A stretch of DNA of 64,000 nt from Vibrio sinensis (GCF_003605645.1 NZ_QVMU01000015.1:11259-75258); one strand, 5' to 3'. Shown: positions 50,573 to 60,579, counted from the first letter of the stretch. Program-made: numbers and translations. The notes: generated from the sequence alone by a model not told the origin.

Positions 50573-50820
50573 GAGAGACTCACTAAAAAAGTAGATATGA
50601 CGCTATAAGGGTGGCGATTATACCCACTTATGCCAATTGATAAAGCAGCAATCAAAGAAAGAATCAAAGAAAGGATAGAGCGGGTGTTTGGAGTGCTCTT
50701 TTAGGAACTAAACGTGAAAACACATCACTAATAGCGAGAAAATAGAAAGAGATTTATATTGAGTAGAAATAGAGGGTTAGAGAAGAACCACGCCAATAAA
50801 ATCAGCGTGGTTAAGAAATT

Positions 50821-51342
50821 TTACCACATCAAATCATCAGGAACGACGAAATCAGCATATGGGTCATCTTCTGCTGGGATTTCAGTTTCAGGCGCTTTTA
50901 GTTCAATGACACAATTTTCATCGCGTAATGAAATCTTGTTCGCTACGCCGCTTGGAATCAACACGTAGCTATCTTCATAACGTGCAATAGCCAAAATACC
51001 TTTGATTAGCTGCTCGCGGATCAGTGGCTCAACGTATAATGACTTCACAAGCGTGCCGTCAGTAAAGTTGTATTTAATGTCACCTTGTTTTTGGTCAAGC
51101 TTGTTCATTTCAAGTAGTTGCTTGATTTGAGCTCGTACTTCTTTCGTCAATAACTCTTCTTTTTGCTGAGAGCTGAGCAACTTATCACGTTCTTGTTGTA
51201 AGCGTTTGTTTTCTTCAACTGCCGCTTTTACTTCACGAGCTTGAACACGTGATTTTTTAGAGCCTTTCTTTGCTTTTTTTAGCTTCTTCTCGTTAACCAA
51301 GCCAGCTTTTAGCATTTGCTCTTGAAGGGTTAGTTTTGCCAT
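50821..51342 (-). CDS. DUF2058 (YaiL-like) protein
   Basis: The 173-residue protein is highly charged with a coiled-coil middle (residues 20-85; KKLKKAKKGSKKSRVQAREV and AAVEENKRLQQERDKL), then a beta-rich region and an acidic end. It matches the YaiL/DUF2058 family. Function unknown; it may be nucleic-acid associated, from the basic start. Confidence 0.75.
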   Translation of the reverse strand: MAKLTLQEQMLKAGLVNEKKLKKAKKGSKKSRVQAREVKAAVEENKRLQQERDKLLSSQQKEELLTKEVRAQIKQLLEMNKLDQKQGDIKYNFTDGTLVKSLYVEPLIREQLIKGILAIARYEDSYVLIPSGVANKISLRDENCVIELKAPETEIPAEDDPYADFVVPDDLMW

Positions 51343-51532
51343 GATCTTTCCACATTATTCATACTGACGATATTTTAACGTTTAAGTTTGAGCAAATAAA
51401 GAATCGTCTTGTTCGATTCAACCGTTATCCAGATGTTTTTGTCGCAAGCTCAACTTTCTCTAGGTATGCTGTGGGAAATATCGCTGTTTAGTCAGTTTTT
51501 AGTTATGAATTTTCAAATAGGTGGTAACCGTG

Positions 51533-52027
51533 ATGTACGAAACGCAGCGATTGCAAATACGTGAATTTGCTCTTAGTGATACTGAATTTATCGTTGAGTT
51601 ATTAAACGATCCCTCATTTATCCGTTATATCGCGGATAAGCAAGTCCGAACGAGTGAGGATGCAGAACAATATTTACGCAACGGGCCAATATTGAGTTAC
51701 CAAACCTATGGTTTTGGTTTGAAATTAGTTTGTCTTAAAGCGACTCAAGAGGCTATCGGTATGTGTGGCATTCTTAAACGCGCAGAGTTGGATTCGCCAG
51801 ATCTTGGCTATGCATTCTTGCCTCGTTACTGGAAGCAGGGCTATGCATTGGAGGCGGCAACTGCCGTGATGGAGCACGAAACAAAACAGCATTCGTTAGC
51901 TTGTGTTCAAGCGGTAACGCTGCCAGATAACCTTGCATCGAATCAATTATTGCATAGATTAGGTTTCACTATGATGGAGACGATTTCGCTTTATGGGCAA
52001 GAAAATAACCTTTACCAACATGCGTAA
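51533..52027 (+). CDS. GNAT acetyltransferase (RimJ/RimL-like)
   Basis: The 164-residue protein fits the RimJ-like branch: start YETQRLQIREFALSD, then YAFLPRYWKQGYALEAATAV and LPDNLASNQLLHRLGF. The acceptor is unknown. The ATG at 51533 with AGGTGG eight bases upstream is used, not the GTG at 51521 that overlaps it. Confidence 0.8.
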   Translation: MYETQRLQIREFALSDTEFIVELLNDPSFIRYIADKQVRTSEDAEQYLRNGPILSYQTYGFGLKLVCLKATQEAIGMCGILKRAELDSPDLGYAFLPRYWKQGYALEAATAVMEHETKQHSLACVQAVTLPDNLASNQLLHRLGFTMMETISLYGQENNLYQHA

Positions 52028-52144
52028 AGGTTATTTAAACGAAACTAAAGCAACTAGTAACTGGAAACTAGCAACTAGCAGCTTCAGTGTCTAGTCTCTG
52101 TGGCTTTTTCGTAATACGCTGTATGTATTATTAATATGCCGGAA

Positions 52145-52729
52145 TTAATTTAGCTCGATACGCTTAAATACTAGGTTGATAGTGACAGGTACCGAGGTTG
52201 AAATTGCAATGTCACCAACCGTTGCGGATAGTTCATTGAGGTTGTCTTTAGGAATGCCAAAAGTATCAGCAGAAACGATCACTGATTTACTGCTGTATAC
52301 CATGACCCACTCGCCAGTGTTGACGATACTTACTGGGAATACGACAGGTTTGGTGCTGCCATAAAGGGTTACATCTAAGGTCACTGAGGCTTTTGAAATA
52401 GGCGTTGAACCTTTTAAGATCTCAAGAGGAATCTTTCCGCCGACATGTACCGCAGGGTATTGGGCTACATGGAAAAACAGATCTTGAACGCGAGTATCTC
52501 GAATTTCTACGCCAGTATTGATGTTATCAAGATTGGCTGAGATAGACACCAATCCCTCATCGTCGATGCTGCCAGTCAATTGACTGATCGTTGCCGGCTC
52601 TACAATGTATTGCTTTTTAATTGTGGCAAAGTTGATAACAGAGGCATCACTATCAACGAGATAGAGATCGTCAGCTAGTGCTGAGCTTGACAGAAGAGCA
52701 AGAGCTAAGGTTCCAAGTAGAGTCCGCAT
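52145..52729 (-). CDS. YceI-family periplasmic protein
   Basis: The 194-residue protein has a signal peptide (MRTLLGTLALALLSSSALA) and the YceI lipid-binding barrel (YLVDSDASVINFATIKKQY, VEIRDTRVQDLFFHVAQYP, SVTLDVTLYG). Members bind isoprenoid-like lipids; E. coli YceI is induced by high pH. Monocistronic. Confidence 0.85.
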   Translation of the reverse strand: MRTLLGTLALALLSSSALADDLYLVDSDASVINFATIKKQYIVEPATISQLTGSIDDEGLVSISANLDNINTGVEIRDTRVQDLFFHVAQYPAVHVGGKIPLEILKGSTPISKASVTLDVTLYGSTKPVVFPVSIVNTGEWVMVYSSKSVIVSADTFGIPKDNLNELSATVGDIAISTSVPVTINLVFKRIELN

Positions 52730-52933
52730 ATGAGTTCCTTATCAGTAAGTTGTAATGGATATGGTTAGAATAAAATATTGGCGTGTAAGCAAAGATTAGT
52801 TCATCAACTCTCGGTTTACCTGATAAAAAACAATGAGGCTATGGGTACTTAGTATTTTCTGGTGGGAATCTTTAAAGTGAGCAAATTTTCACGGTTGGTT
52901 AATAATTGTCGGGCTCTAACCGTGTTTTGTTTG

Positions 52934-52958
52934 AAAAAAACCAGCGCTGATGCGCTGG
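52934..52958 (-). terminator. terminator of the long Hsp70 gene
   Basis: CCAGCGC-TGAT-GCGCTGG is a perfect 7-bp stem; on the minus strand it is followed by seven T residues. A second hairpin, GTAAGGGGC/GCCCCTTAC (about 52968-52995), lies closer to the stop. Confidence 0.85.
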
Positions 52959-53019
52959 CTATTATTGGTAAGGGGCCTGGAAATAAGCCCCTTACGCTAT
53001 ATAAGCGGTTAGCTTATAG

Positions 53020-55851
53020 CTAGATGAGCGATAAACCGCTTGGTAGCGCATCACCAAAGACGCGCTTTGATTCACTCTCTGATAAGGCTTTTACTTCCTC
53101 GACGAGAGAAATCCACGCATCAGGTACTTTGCTTTGCTTTAACTTAGCTAAAACTTGTTCACGATAGTCATCTGAAATATCAAATAAACGATCACCGGTT
53201 TTACGGCAAATCATCACAGCGGCAAACGCGATCATTGGTTCTTTTAGCCAATCTTGCTCAAGTAATTTTGGTAGCCATTGCTCGGTTTGTTCACGGGATA
53301 TCACATTATGCTGACTGCCATAAAGTGGTGTGCGCGACGCTAGACGTCCAACCGCCCACCAATGCGCTTGTTCAAATTGGTTACTGTTTAATGCTTTGCT
53401 TAAGAACCAACTGGTGAGCAGAACCTTATCCTCCACATCTAAGTGTTCGAGAGATGCAGCTAAACGCACCATGGATTCATAACCCATATCTTGTGCCGCT
53501 TTCGCTGATTGCGGGTTTTTCATTGCACCAGGATGCAAATATTTCGCAATATCGGCCAAGATAGTTTCTTGTTGTTCTTGATTTAGGCCACCGGAAATAC
53601 GACGCCAGAATACCCACCAATCAGTCCAGCCTTGGTGGTTTTTAAACTGAATACCTTGTTGGTATAAGCTCCAAACCTGCTCCATTCGCCATGAATCTGT
53701 CGCATCGCCAAACCCGGGGCGTAGCGAAAAGCCAGCTAAACGTAGCCAGTTCTTTTCATGCTGCTCTGAACGACGGCGACGCTTTCGACCTTGAGAAAAA
53801 GTATCGAAAAGTTGACGTAGTGTGGTGAAGTCCCATTCGTCCCGTTTGCCCAATTTCTTTTCAAGATCTTTGGTCAGTGTTTTGATTTCTTTGGTATCAG
53901 CACTCTTTTTGTTACCGCTGTAAAGACGGGCAATAAGCTCCTGACACTCTTCAAGACGCGGATGTTTTTTATGGGTGTCAGCATCGATGGCTTGTTGATT
54001 TCGAACTTCAAACTCCAACGCCCACCGCTTGTCATTGTCTTGTGTGCTGACACACTCCATTTTTAGCGTGCCGACTTCGGTCAATTGGCAAGCCAGTAAC
54101 ACCTCTACACGTTCTTTTTGGTTCGCGAGCAACTCTACATCACTGCCTTCAAGGGTCGAAATGTAGGGTGGTAGGGGTGAAAATAAGTCAGGATCAACAT
54201 CCACCATCGCGCCATTTTGAATTACAGTATTGTTGACTAAGGTGTCATGTGTTGAAGTGAGCAGGTTAAAGCGTACAGGCTCACCGAGAGTCAGTGAGAA
54301 TCGACGCCCACTTAAGCGGATTTCATGACCTTCTTCAGTCCCTTTTGCCAGTAAACACAGCGCTTTGCCCATTTTGTTTTTTTCTTGAAGATGCAAGAAG
54401 TAAGAACGAGCGGCACCACCGCCAATTTTTAGCTGAGCGCCTCGACGCGCTTTACTAAATGCCACAGCTCCCAGTGCGACAGACCAGTCTGGGTGGGGGT
54501 TATCGAGTACAGATATCGGGGCTCCACGCCAGTTACTCATTAAGGTCGTGATACGTTGGGTGACTAAATCACTGTTAAATACACCACCGTTAAGCAATAA
54601 ACCTACAGGAATGGCAGGTTGTTGTTCATCACTGCTATTCAGTGCAGCATGGGAAACCTGTTGGTGCTGAGTTAAGAATTCCGCGACATGTTTACTCACT
54701 GCTGGATCGGCTACATAGGGCAGACCGAACTCAACCACGGCGCTACGGCGTTTATCAGGTAATTCTGAAAAATCCGAGATCGGGAAGAAACCATCAAGGG
54801 CTATTTGATGCACTTCTTGCTTGCTTAAATTGACGCTTTTGGTCCCACCAAGTAGGCGAGAACCACTACCTAGCATAGTAATTTTCACATCGTCAGGCGC
54901 GTTTTCAGACAGCAATTGTTCCTTAGCTTTACGGGTTTGCTGAATGAGCTTGGTTAGACTTGCTGCGTTTAGTTTTTTGTTTTGACTGAAACGTTGTTCC
55001 GCTAAGTGGGCGAGGGCGAGATCAAGGTTATCCCCCCCAAGCATTAGGTGTTCACCAACACCAATGCGATCAAGTGATAATTCACCACCGCCGTTATTTT
55101 CGTTCTCACTACTATTATTATTGAAACGTGCAGCAATCAAACTTAAGTCAGTGGTACCACCGCCCACATCACAAACCAGAATCAATGGTAATTGTGCAAG
55201 TTCTTCATTTGCGGTTTGCTGGTGTCGAGCGTACCAATCGTAACAAACCGCTTGTGGCTCTTCGAGTAGTACTATTCGCTGTAAGCCAGCTAAAGCTGCT
55301 GCTTCTAACGTTAGCTTTCGTGCAGTTTCATCAAAAGAGGCAGGAACAGTCACCACGACATCTTGGTCTTCTAATCGATTGCTTGGGTTACGATAGTTCC
55401 AAGCTTGACGAATATGGTTTAAGTAACTGGCGCTGGCAACCACGGGGGAAACTTTTTCAACATCCGCTGCTGCTGCCCACGGCAAAATGTCTGAATTACG
55501 GTCAACAGCCTGATGAGAGAGCCAGCTTTTTGCGCTGGAAACTTGTCGCCCTTCTACTTTAGCACCAAGTTCACGCGCCCATTCACCCACGATGACATTG
55601 TGTATGTCCCCTTTAACAGGAACCACATCCCATGGCAGTGTTAAATCACTGGCTGAGATTTGTGCTTCAGCTGGATGGTATCGAAACGATGGGAGTAGGG
55701 GTTTTCTAACCACTTCACCGGGGCCGATAAGTTGGTCTATCTCAAATAATGAAACCGGAGATTGTTGTAGGTCATCAGTAATTTCGCAAAAGGCGACCAC
55801 AGTATTGGTCGTTCCTAAATCAATACCGACGAGAAAACGAGGAGATGCCAT
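53020..55851 (-). CDS. long Hsp70-family chaperone (DUF3731-type)
   Basis: This 943-residue protein starts with a full Hsp70 ATPase domain: GIDLGTTNTVVAF, VPASFDETARKLTLEAA, LLEEPQAVCYDW, VCDVGGGTTDLS and GLLLNGGVFNSDL. The C-terminal 450 residues do not look like the DnaK substrate-binding domain but carry a helical region with many Arg and Trp, matching the DUF3731 tail of vibrio Hsp70s. It shares extensive similarity with the 655-residue Hsp70 upstream. Partners (DnaJ, GrpE) are absent. It lies on the minus strand and has its own upstream region (55852-56160). Confidence 0.85.
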   Translation of the reverse strand: MASPRFLVGIDLGTTNTVVAFCEITDDLQQSPVSLFEIDQLIGPGEVVRKPLLPSFRYHPAEAQISASDLTLPWDVVPVKGDIHNVIVGEWARELGAKVEGRQVSSAKSWLSHQAVDRNSDILPWAAAADVEKVSPVVASASYLNHIRQAWNYRNPSNRLEDQDVVVTVPASFDETARKLTLEAAALAGLQRIVLLEEPQAVCYDWYARHQQTANEELAQLPLILVCDVGGGTTDLSLIAARFNNNSSENENNGGGELSLDRIGVGEHLMLGGDNLDLALAHLAEQRFSQNKKLNAASLTKLIQQTRKAKEQLLSENAPDDVKITMLGSGSRLLGGTKSVNLSKQEVHQIALDGFFPISDFSELPDKRRSAVVEFGLPYVADPAVSKHVAEFLTQHQQVSHAALNSSDEQQPAIPVGLLLNGGVFNSDLVTQRITTLMSNWRGAPISVLDNPHPDWSVALGAVAFSKARRGAQLKIGGGAARSYFLHLQEKNKMGKALCLLAKGTEEGHEIRLSGRRFSLTLGEPVRFNLLTSTHDTLVNNTVIQNGAMVDVDPDLFSPLPPYISTLEGSDVELLANQKERVEVLLACQLTEVGTLKMECVSTQDNDKRWALEFEVRNQQAIDADTHKKHPRLEECQELIARLYSGNKKSADTKEIKTLTKDLEKKLGKRDEWDFTTLRQLFDTFSQGRKRRRRSEQHEKNWLRLAGFSLRPGFGDATDSWRMEQVWSLYQQGIQFKNHQGWTDWWVFWRRISGGLNQEQQETILADIAKYLHPGAMKNPQSAKAAQDMGYESMVRLAASLEHLDVEDKVLLTSWFLSKALNSNQFEQAHWWAVGRLASRTPLYGSQHNVISREQTEQWLPKLLEQDWLKEPMIAFAAVMICRKTGDRLFDISDDYREQVLAKLKQSKVPDAWISLVEEVKALSESESKRVFGDALPSGLSLI

Positions 55852-56197
55852 TTGTGCCTCTTTAATTTCACGTGCTTTACTGAGAGTGTCAGTAAAGTAT
55901 TGGGTTCAATCTAATCAATAACGGCTGACCGTGTGGCACTCTTTGCTGAAGTCACAAGCTGAATCAGTGGACATAATTGACGCATGAAGTCATGTATACA
56001 GTCTATGCATGCGACCTATGTAGACAACCTACTTATACATCTAGGTGTGAAACAAAGGTATGAACATTGAAGTACAGTTTGTCATAAATACAGTATTAAA
56101 CCGTTACAAAAGCAGTGCGCTATGAGTCGTCGCGATGTTTAGTTGGACAGATTGCTGTTCGATGAAAAAACGGCACCGAAAAAGGTGCCGTTTTGTT
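55852..56197. other. 346-bp gap between the two Hsp70 genes
   Basis: It contains the terminator of the upstream 655-residue Hsp70 gene at its right end and AT-rich sequence that should hold the promoter of the 943-residue Hsp70 gene. No gene was found. Confidence 0.5.
56167..56194 (-). terminator. terminator of the 655-residue Hsp70 gene
   Basis: A perfect 11-bp stem AAAACGGCACC/GGTGCCGTTTT with loop GAAAAA lies three bases past the stop codon; both arms end in T- or A-rich sequence. Confidence 0.85.
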
Positions 56198-58165
56198 TTA
56201 TTCTGCTTGAGCGTCGTTTTGTTGATCTTGTTCTACTTGACCATCTTCACGGACATCAAACTCAACGTGCCATTTTTGCCCGTTGTCTGCAGCGATCGCT
56301 TCTAAGTACAAAGTACCCAGTTCAGTTACGCGTGATGCTAATGTTACCGGAACCACTTCACCCTCACGACGTCCCTCTGAAACAGGAAGTGTCACTTGAA
56401 TTTCAGGCAACTCTTCTAGTTCTTCTGGTGACCAGTAATCAAGGTGAGTACCTGCGATATCGTCACGACGTACTGTTGAACCGAAGAATTGGAAATGAAC
56501 AGGTTGACCAATAACAAGACCAAACTCTTGGCTTGGCACAAGAACGCTAGAGCCCTCTTCCATACCAAATGGTGCAACACAAAGAGCTTCCATTGGTGGT
56601 GCCATTCCCGGAATTGCTGGCATCGCACTTTCAATACCAACGTAGTAAGCAGATGCAATACCACCGCGAATGCGCACGCCTTGGCCACGACGAACTGCGC
56701 CGTAGTATGCCGCGCCGCTCGCAACCGCAAGATCAAGGTCAACGCCAGATAAGCGTTTTGCCATTTCTGCGTCACCATCGATGAGCCATTCATTGATGGT
56801 TTCTTCTAGACGGTTAGCAAGTAATGGTGACTTAAGTACACCGCCGTTAAACAAGATTGCTGTAGGCTTAATGAACTCTGCCGCCGCAGCTTCCATCCCA
56901 GGCATGCCTGGCATATTAGCAAATGGGTTGTATTCAGCCGTTGAACCGTTTGACTGTGAATCTAACGCGTTAGCTTGCTTTGATAAGAAAGCCGCAATGT
57001 GACGAGTGATGCCTGCATCTTGTGCGTATGGCAAACCCATTTGTGTTAGTGCACCACGCGGTTTTTGAACCGGGTGATCAGTCACATTAACTTGCGGAAA
57101 GAAGCCGTCGACTAAAGTCTGTTGTACTTCTTGTTGCGTTAACTCTGTCTTCAATGTTGCACCAAGCAGTTTTGAACCACGGCTTGGTACCACGATTGGA
57201 ACTGTTTGAAGTTCGCTATCTTTTAGTAGCGCTTCTTTCGCATCTCGGCACGCGTGCGTCATTGCTTGAACTTGCCAAGGTTGTAGATCTTTACCTTCTT
57301 GTGCCAGTTTCATTTTCAAGCGGAATGCGAGGGCTAAATCCATGTTGTCGCCACCCAATAGGATGTGCTCACCAACAGCGATACGATTTAGCGTCAAGTT
57401 GCCATCTTCTTCAGTCACTTCAACTAAAGAAAGGTCGGTCGTACCACCACCGATATCGATCACTAAAACGATATCACCGACAACCACTTCATCACGCCAT
57501 GTGTCGTTGCTGTTATCGATCCAGTTGTAGAGTGCCGCTTGAGGTTCTTCAAGCAAGGTTAGATGGCTAAAACCAACGTTACGCGCCGCTTCTGCGGTGA
57601 GATCACGAGCTGCAGGATCAAATGAAGCTGGTACTGTAATCGTGACATCTTGCTCAGCAAGTGGGTGGTTAGGGTGTGCGTAGTTCCAAGCATCTTTTAA
57701 ATGCTCAAGATAGAGTTCAGTCGCGCGTAACGGTGATACTTTTTCTACTTCTTCAGGGCTACCTGCTGGAAGAAACGCATCGCGGCGATTAATACCAGAA
57801 TGACATAACCAAGATTTTGCACTCGCGATTAAACGAATCGGTGTTTTTGCACCAAGGTTACGAGCAATGGCACCGACTAACGCTTTTGGTTCTGTAGACC
57901 ACGGTAGTACACACGAATCCGAATTAAGTTCGTTTTCATGTGGTTGATAGAGGAAAGAACCTAGTTGGCTACGAGTTTCGACTGTACCCGGTGCGGTCAA
58001 TTGAGGAATTGGCATCACTTCTACGCGAGCGTCTTCATCTTGTGTATCAAGGAAAGAAAGCACACAGTGTGTTGTACCTAAGTCGATACCAACGCTATAT
58101 TGTGGTGCGCTTGACTCTTGGGTCTCTTGTTCTTGACTCGTTTGTACTTGAGTATTGTGTTCCAT
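56198..58165 (-). CDS. Hsp70-family chaperone, 655 residues
   Basis: The protein has an Hsp70 ATPase core: GIDLGTTHCVLSF near residue 25, VPASFDPAARDLTAEAARNVG, LLEEPQAALYNW, VIDIGGGTTDLSL and ILFNGGVLKSPLLANRLEE, with a low-complexity PFANMPGMPGMEAAAAE insert around residue 415. The remaining 200 residues are a beta-rich region with no usual substrate domain. It is translationally coupled to the upstream DUF2760 gene: the stop and start overlap (TAATG). A short acidic tail (DGQVEQDQQNDAQAE) ends it. Confidence 0.88.
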   Translation of the reverse strand: MEHNTQVQTSQEQETQESSAPQYSVGIDLGTTHCVLSFLDTQDEDARVEVMPIPQLTAPGTVETRSQLGSFLYQPHENELNSDSCVLPWSTEPKALVGAIARNLGAKTPIRLIASAKSWLCHSGINRRDAFLPAGSPEEVEKVSPLRATELYLEHLKDAWNYAHPNHPLAEQDVTITVPASFDPAARDLTAEAARNVGFSHLTLLEEPQAALYNWIDNSNDTWRDEVVVGDIVLVIDIGGGTTDLSLVEVTEEDGNLTLNRIAVGEHILLGGDNMDLALAFRLKMKLAQEGKDLQPWQVQAMTHACRDAKEALLKDSELQTVPIVVPSRGSKLLGATLKTELTQQEVQQTLVDGFFPQVNVTDHPVQKPRGALTQMGLPYAQDAGITRHIAAFLSKQANALDSQSNGSTAEYNPFANMPGMPGMEAAAAEFIKPTAILFNGGVLKSPLLANRLEETINEWLIDGDAEMAKRLSGVDLDLAVASGAAYYGAVRRGQGVRIRGGIASAYYVGIESAMPAIPGMAPPMEALCVAPFGMEEGSSVLVPSQEFGLVIGQPVHFQFFGSTVRRDDIAGTHLDYWSPEELEELPEIQVTLPVSEGRREGEVVPVTLASRVTELGTLYLEAIAADNGQKWHVEFDVREDGQVEQDQQNDAQAE

Positions 58166-58797
58166 TACAGCTCAACCTCTGCTGGGGCAATAACAGATGC
58201 ATCATAGTTTTCAGCTAGTTTAGGCAGGTTCATTGCTGTTGCTTTCCAACCTTTATGAACTAGCGTGCCATTGAATGGCGCATGACCTGTTACGTTGCCG
58301 GTTAAACGGATTTCTTGTGGGTTGAAGCCCTCTGCAACAACAATACGTGTTTCTTCATCTTCATTGCGAATGTGCGCAAGAGTGATGTAGTCGTTTAGTA
58401 CTTTTTGACCACCAGTGTGAATCACACGTGCTGCTGCGCCTACATCTTCATCAGAGAACGATGTTAGGTCTTCTTTTAAGAAGTCGATCAGACGCGCTTC
58501 TTGTTGCATGATTGATAGCAATTGCATTGCAGAATCCGTCGATGCTGTTGCCAGTTTCGATTCTACTTCAACTACCTTTTCAATAACTTTTTCTACTTCG
58601 ACAATCTTTTCGACTTCAATAATTTTTTCGACAGGTTTTTCTACTTCGATGATTTTTTCAACCGGTTTCTCAACTATTTTCTCGATAACTTTTGATTTGC
58701 GAGAAACGGCGATAATGAGCAACAACACACTTGAAACCGCAAGGCCAGCGTGGAGCATATCGAATGTTTGAGGAATCATTTGTAAATCGAAAGTCAT
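58165..58797 (-). CDS. DUF2760 protein with one membrane helix and VEK-rich repeat
   Basis: The 210-residue protein has one transmembrane helix (about 19-32; AVSSVLLLIIAV) followed by a repetitive segment of about 45 residues built from VEKPVEKIIEVEK-type heptads, likely an extended coiled coil, then a conserved globular domain (FLKEDLTSFSDEDVGAAARVIHTGGQKVL, TRIVVAEGFNPQEIRLTGNV). It is the first gene of the Hsp70 cluster and is coupled to the 655-residue Hsp70. ATG at 58797 is preferred to an upstream codon at 58902. Its role may be to anchor or supply substrates to the Hsp70s, by inference. Confidence 0.75.
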   Translation of the reverse strand: MTFDLQMIPQTFDMLHAGLAVSSVLLLIIAVSRKSKVIEKIVEKPVEKIIEVEKPVEKIIEVEKIVEVEKVIEKVVEVESKLATASTDSAMQLLSIMQQEARLIDFLKEDLTSFSDEDVGAAARVIHTGGQKVLNDYITLAHIRNEDEETRIVVAEGFNPQEIRLTGNVTGHAPFNGTLVHKGWKATAMNLPKLAENYDASVIAPAEVEL

Positions 58798-58902
58798 GAT
58801 AATTCTCTTATTCCGTGTAATTAATAGTGAGTTTAGCTCTAACTCACTCGGGGCATATTGCCGATTTATAGGATAAATAGGGGCGAATAGTATCACATTC
58901 AA

Positions 58903-59259
58903 GTCTATAGGCTTGTAGAAAACCGTTATTCCAGCAGGGAAAACGAATCAACTGACGCCATTTTAGGCGTTCCGCAAGCGACTTTGCCGCGTTTACCAAT
59001 AAAATGATAATAAAAAGGGTGGGTTAGATACACTTGGTAGAGATTCGCTAACTTGTGTTAGGTCAGGCGCACAGAGTATTTATTTCTTGTAACTACACCG
59101 GAGTTTCATTGGAGAGCATGAGCCCATGAATGAAAAAATGTGGCGCAAAGTTGCTGGATAACTCAGCAGTCGCACCTATAGGGGTTCGAAATTTTGCCTC
59201 ATTTGGGTTAGAATCCTCGGCTTTCAATCTTTAGAACCAAATTTTTATATAGGCGAACG
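58903..59259. other. 357-bp spacer
   Basis: The spacer lies between the divergent DUF2760 and exonuclease genes and should carry both promoters. No gene or clear repeat was seen. Confidence 0.5.
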
Positions 59260-59790
59260 ATGAACCATAACCGTATAGTTTGTTTCGATTTAGAAATGTG
59301 CTGTTGGAATGTTGATGGGGTAGGTACCACGGGCGAAATTATTGAAGTGGGGCTAGCTGAGATCGACCTTGTACGTGGCGAAATCGTCAAAAGGGCGCAA
59401 TATTATGTCAAACCTGAACATGATGAAGTGTCGCTATTTTGCTGTGAGTTAACCGGAATCTCGCCAAGAAAGATTGAGAAGCAGGGCCGCCCACTTGCGG
59501 CTGTACTGAAGTCTATCATTAAGAATTTTGGTGGTGCGAACAAGATTTATGCCTCATGGGGTCGTGATGACCTTATTTTGGCAAAAGAGTGCGCGGACAA
59601 AGGTCTTGAAATGCCGTTTAATGAGTTCATTAATCTTGCCACGTTATACCGAATTCAGAATCGACTAAAAGATAAAAGAATTGGGCATAAGGCAGCACAA
59701 GAAGCAAAAGGCATAGATTGGGAAGGTCGCCAGCATTCAGGTTATGTTGATGCGCACAATCTAGCAAAATTGGCGTTAACGATGCTTTAA
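59260..59790 (+). CDS. DEDDh-type 3'-5' exonuclease
   Basis: The 176-residue protein has the exonuclease motifs FDLEMC (Exo I, Asp10 and Glu12), IYASWGRDDL (Exo II) and HSGYVDAHNLAKLA (Exo III, with His). It is KapD/ERI-1-like in size. The role may be RNA or DNA processing; substrate unknown. It is followed by an intrinsic terminator. Confidence 0.85.
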   Translation: MNHNRIVCFDLEMCCWNVDGVGTTGEIIEVGLAEIDLVRGEIVKRAQYYVKPEHDEVSLFCCELTGISPRKIEKQGRPLAAVLKSIIKNFGGANKIYASWGRDDLILAKECADKGLEMPFNEFINLATLYRIQNRLKDKRIGHKAAQEAKGIDWEGRQHSGYVDAHNLAKLALTML

Positions 59791-59852
59791 GTTCAATTTT
59801 TTAGTTTAACGTTTTCAATTAGAGCTTGGTATTTCAATATTTGTATTTCAAT

Positions 59853-59876
59853 AAAAAGGCGCGTTAGCGCCTTTTT
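59853..59876 (+). terminator. terminator after the exonuclease gene
   Basis: A perfect 10-bp stem AAAAAGGCGC/GCGCCTTTTT with loop GTTA, followed by ACG. A- and T-runs on the two sides suit both strands. Confidence 0.85.
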
Positions 59877-59988
59877 ACGTATCGATTTAAAAATAAAGCT
59901 TAAAGACAAAGGTTACGGATTATCTACGTAACGTTTATACCTATATATTCAGTCCCTTGGCGATAGTTTCCCCTTGGCGATAGTCTCG

Positions 59989-60474
59989 CTACTTCTCATC
60001 TGCACCGTCTTGTTTTTCCGTTGCAGACTGCTTTTCTGTGACAGATAGCTTTGCACGAATAAAATCACGGTGATCTACATAGAGTAATTCTGCAGTTTTA
60101 CGGATTACGGCTTCTTCAAGCGGATCAATATCACCGTCTGCATGAGCAACTTCCCACATCGCTTGAATAAGTTGATAGCGTGTTTCTTGGCTGAGTTCAC
60201 GCAGTTGTGATGTGAAATCATATAATGAAGCGGAGTCTTTCCGATTGACTTCGGCTTTTCCCAACAATACTTGAGCTTGTTGTTCATTTAACGCCAGTAA
60301 GCGAATCAATAACTGTTGTTTCGCTTGTTGCTCCGAGAGATCAATTTGATGATCAGCTCCAGCAACTTCGCACAGTAAACACGCTATCGCTAGATTCGGG
60401 TCATTGTGGCTGTGGTGGCCAAGGTCATTGCCATCTAACAGTTGTTTAAACAATTTGGTGATCGAATTGAGCAT
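59989..60474 (-). CDS. TerB-family protein
   Basis: The 161-residue protein is a TerB-like helical domain: ACLLCEVAGADHQIDLSEQ and AMWEVAHADGDIDPLEEAVIRKTAELLYV, the paired acidic motifs likely to bind metal. Family members are linked to tellurite resistance and phage or stress systems, but lone copies are common in vibrios. No other ter gene is nearby. Confidence 0.8.
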   Translation of the reverse strand: MLNSITKLFKQLLDGNDLGHHSHNDPNLAIACLLCEVAGADHQIDLSEQQAKQQLLIRLLALNEQQAQVLLGKAEVNRKDSASLYDFTSQLRELSQETRYQLIQAMWEVAHADGDIDPLEEAVIRKTAELLYVDHRDFIRAKLSVTEKQSATEKQDGADEK

Positions 60475-60539
60475 CAGTCGCGCCTATCTTTTAGTTTATA
60501 TTTTCGTTTATCTCTTTTTGCTCAAAATGCTGAGCTAAT

Positions 60540-60566
60540 GAGTAGCCTTAAGAACTCGGGCTACTC
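60540..60566 (-). terminator. hairpin after the PhoD-like gene
   Basis: A perfect 8-bp stem GAGTAGCC/GGCTACTC with an 11-base loop lies just past the stop of the minus-strand gene. It has no T-run, so it may only protect the transcript end. Confidence 0.5.
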
Positions 60567-60579
60567 AGTATATATAGTG

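Noticed and set aside
53235..57570. Several plus-strand frames of 60-144 codons across the Hsp70 genes
   Set aside because: They are antisense shadows; the minus-strand frames carry clear Hsp70 motifs.
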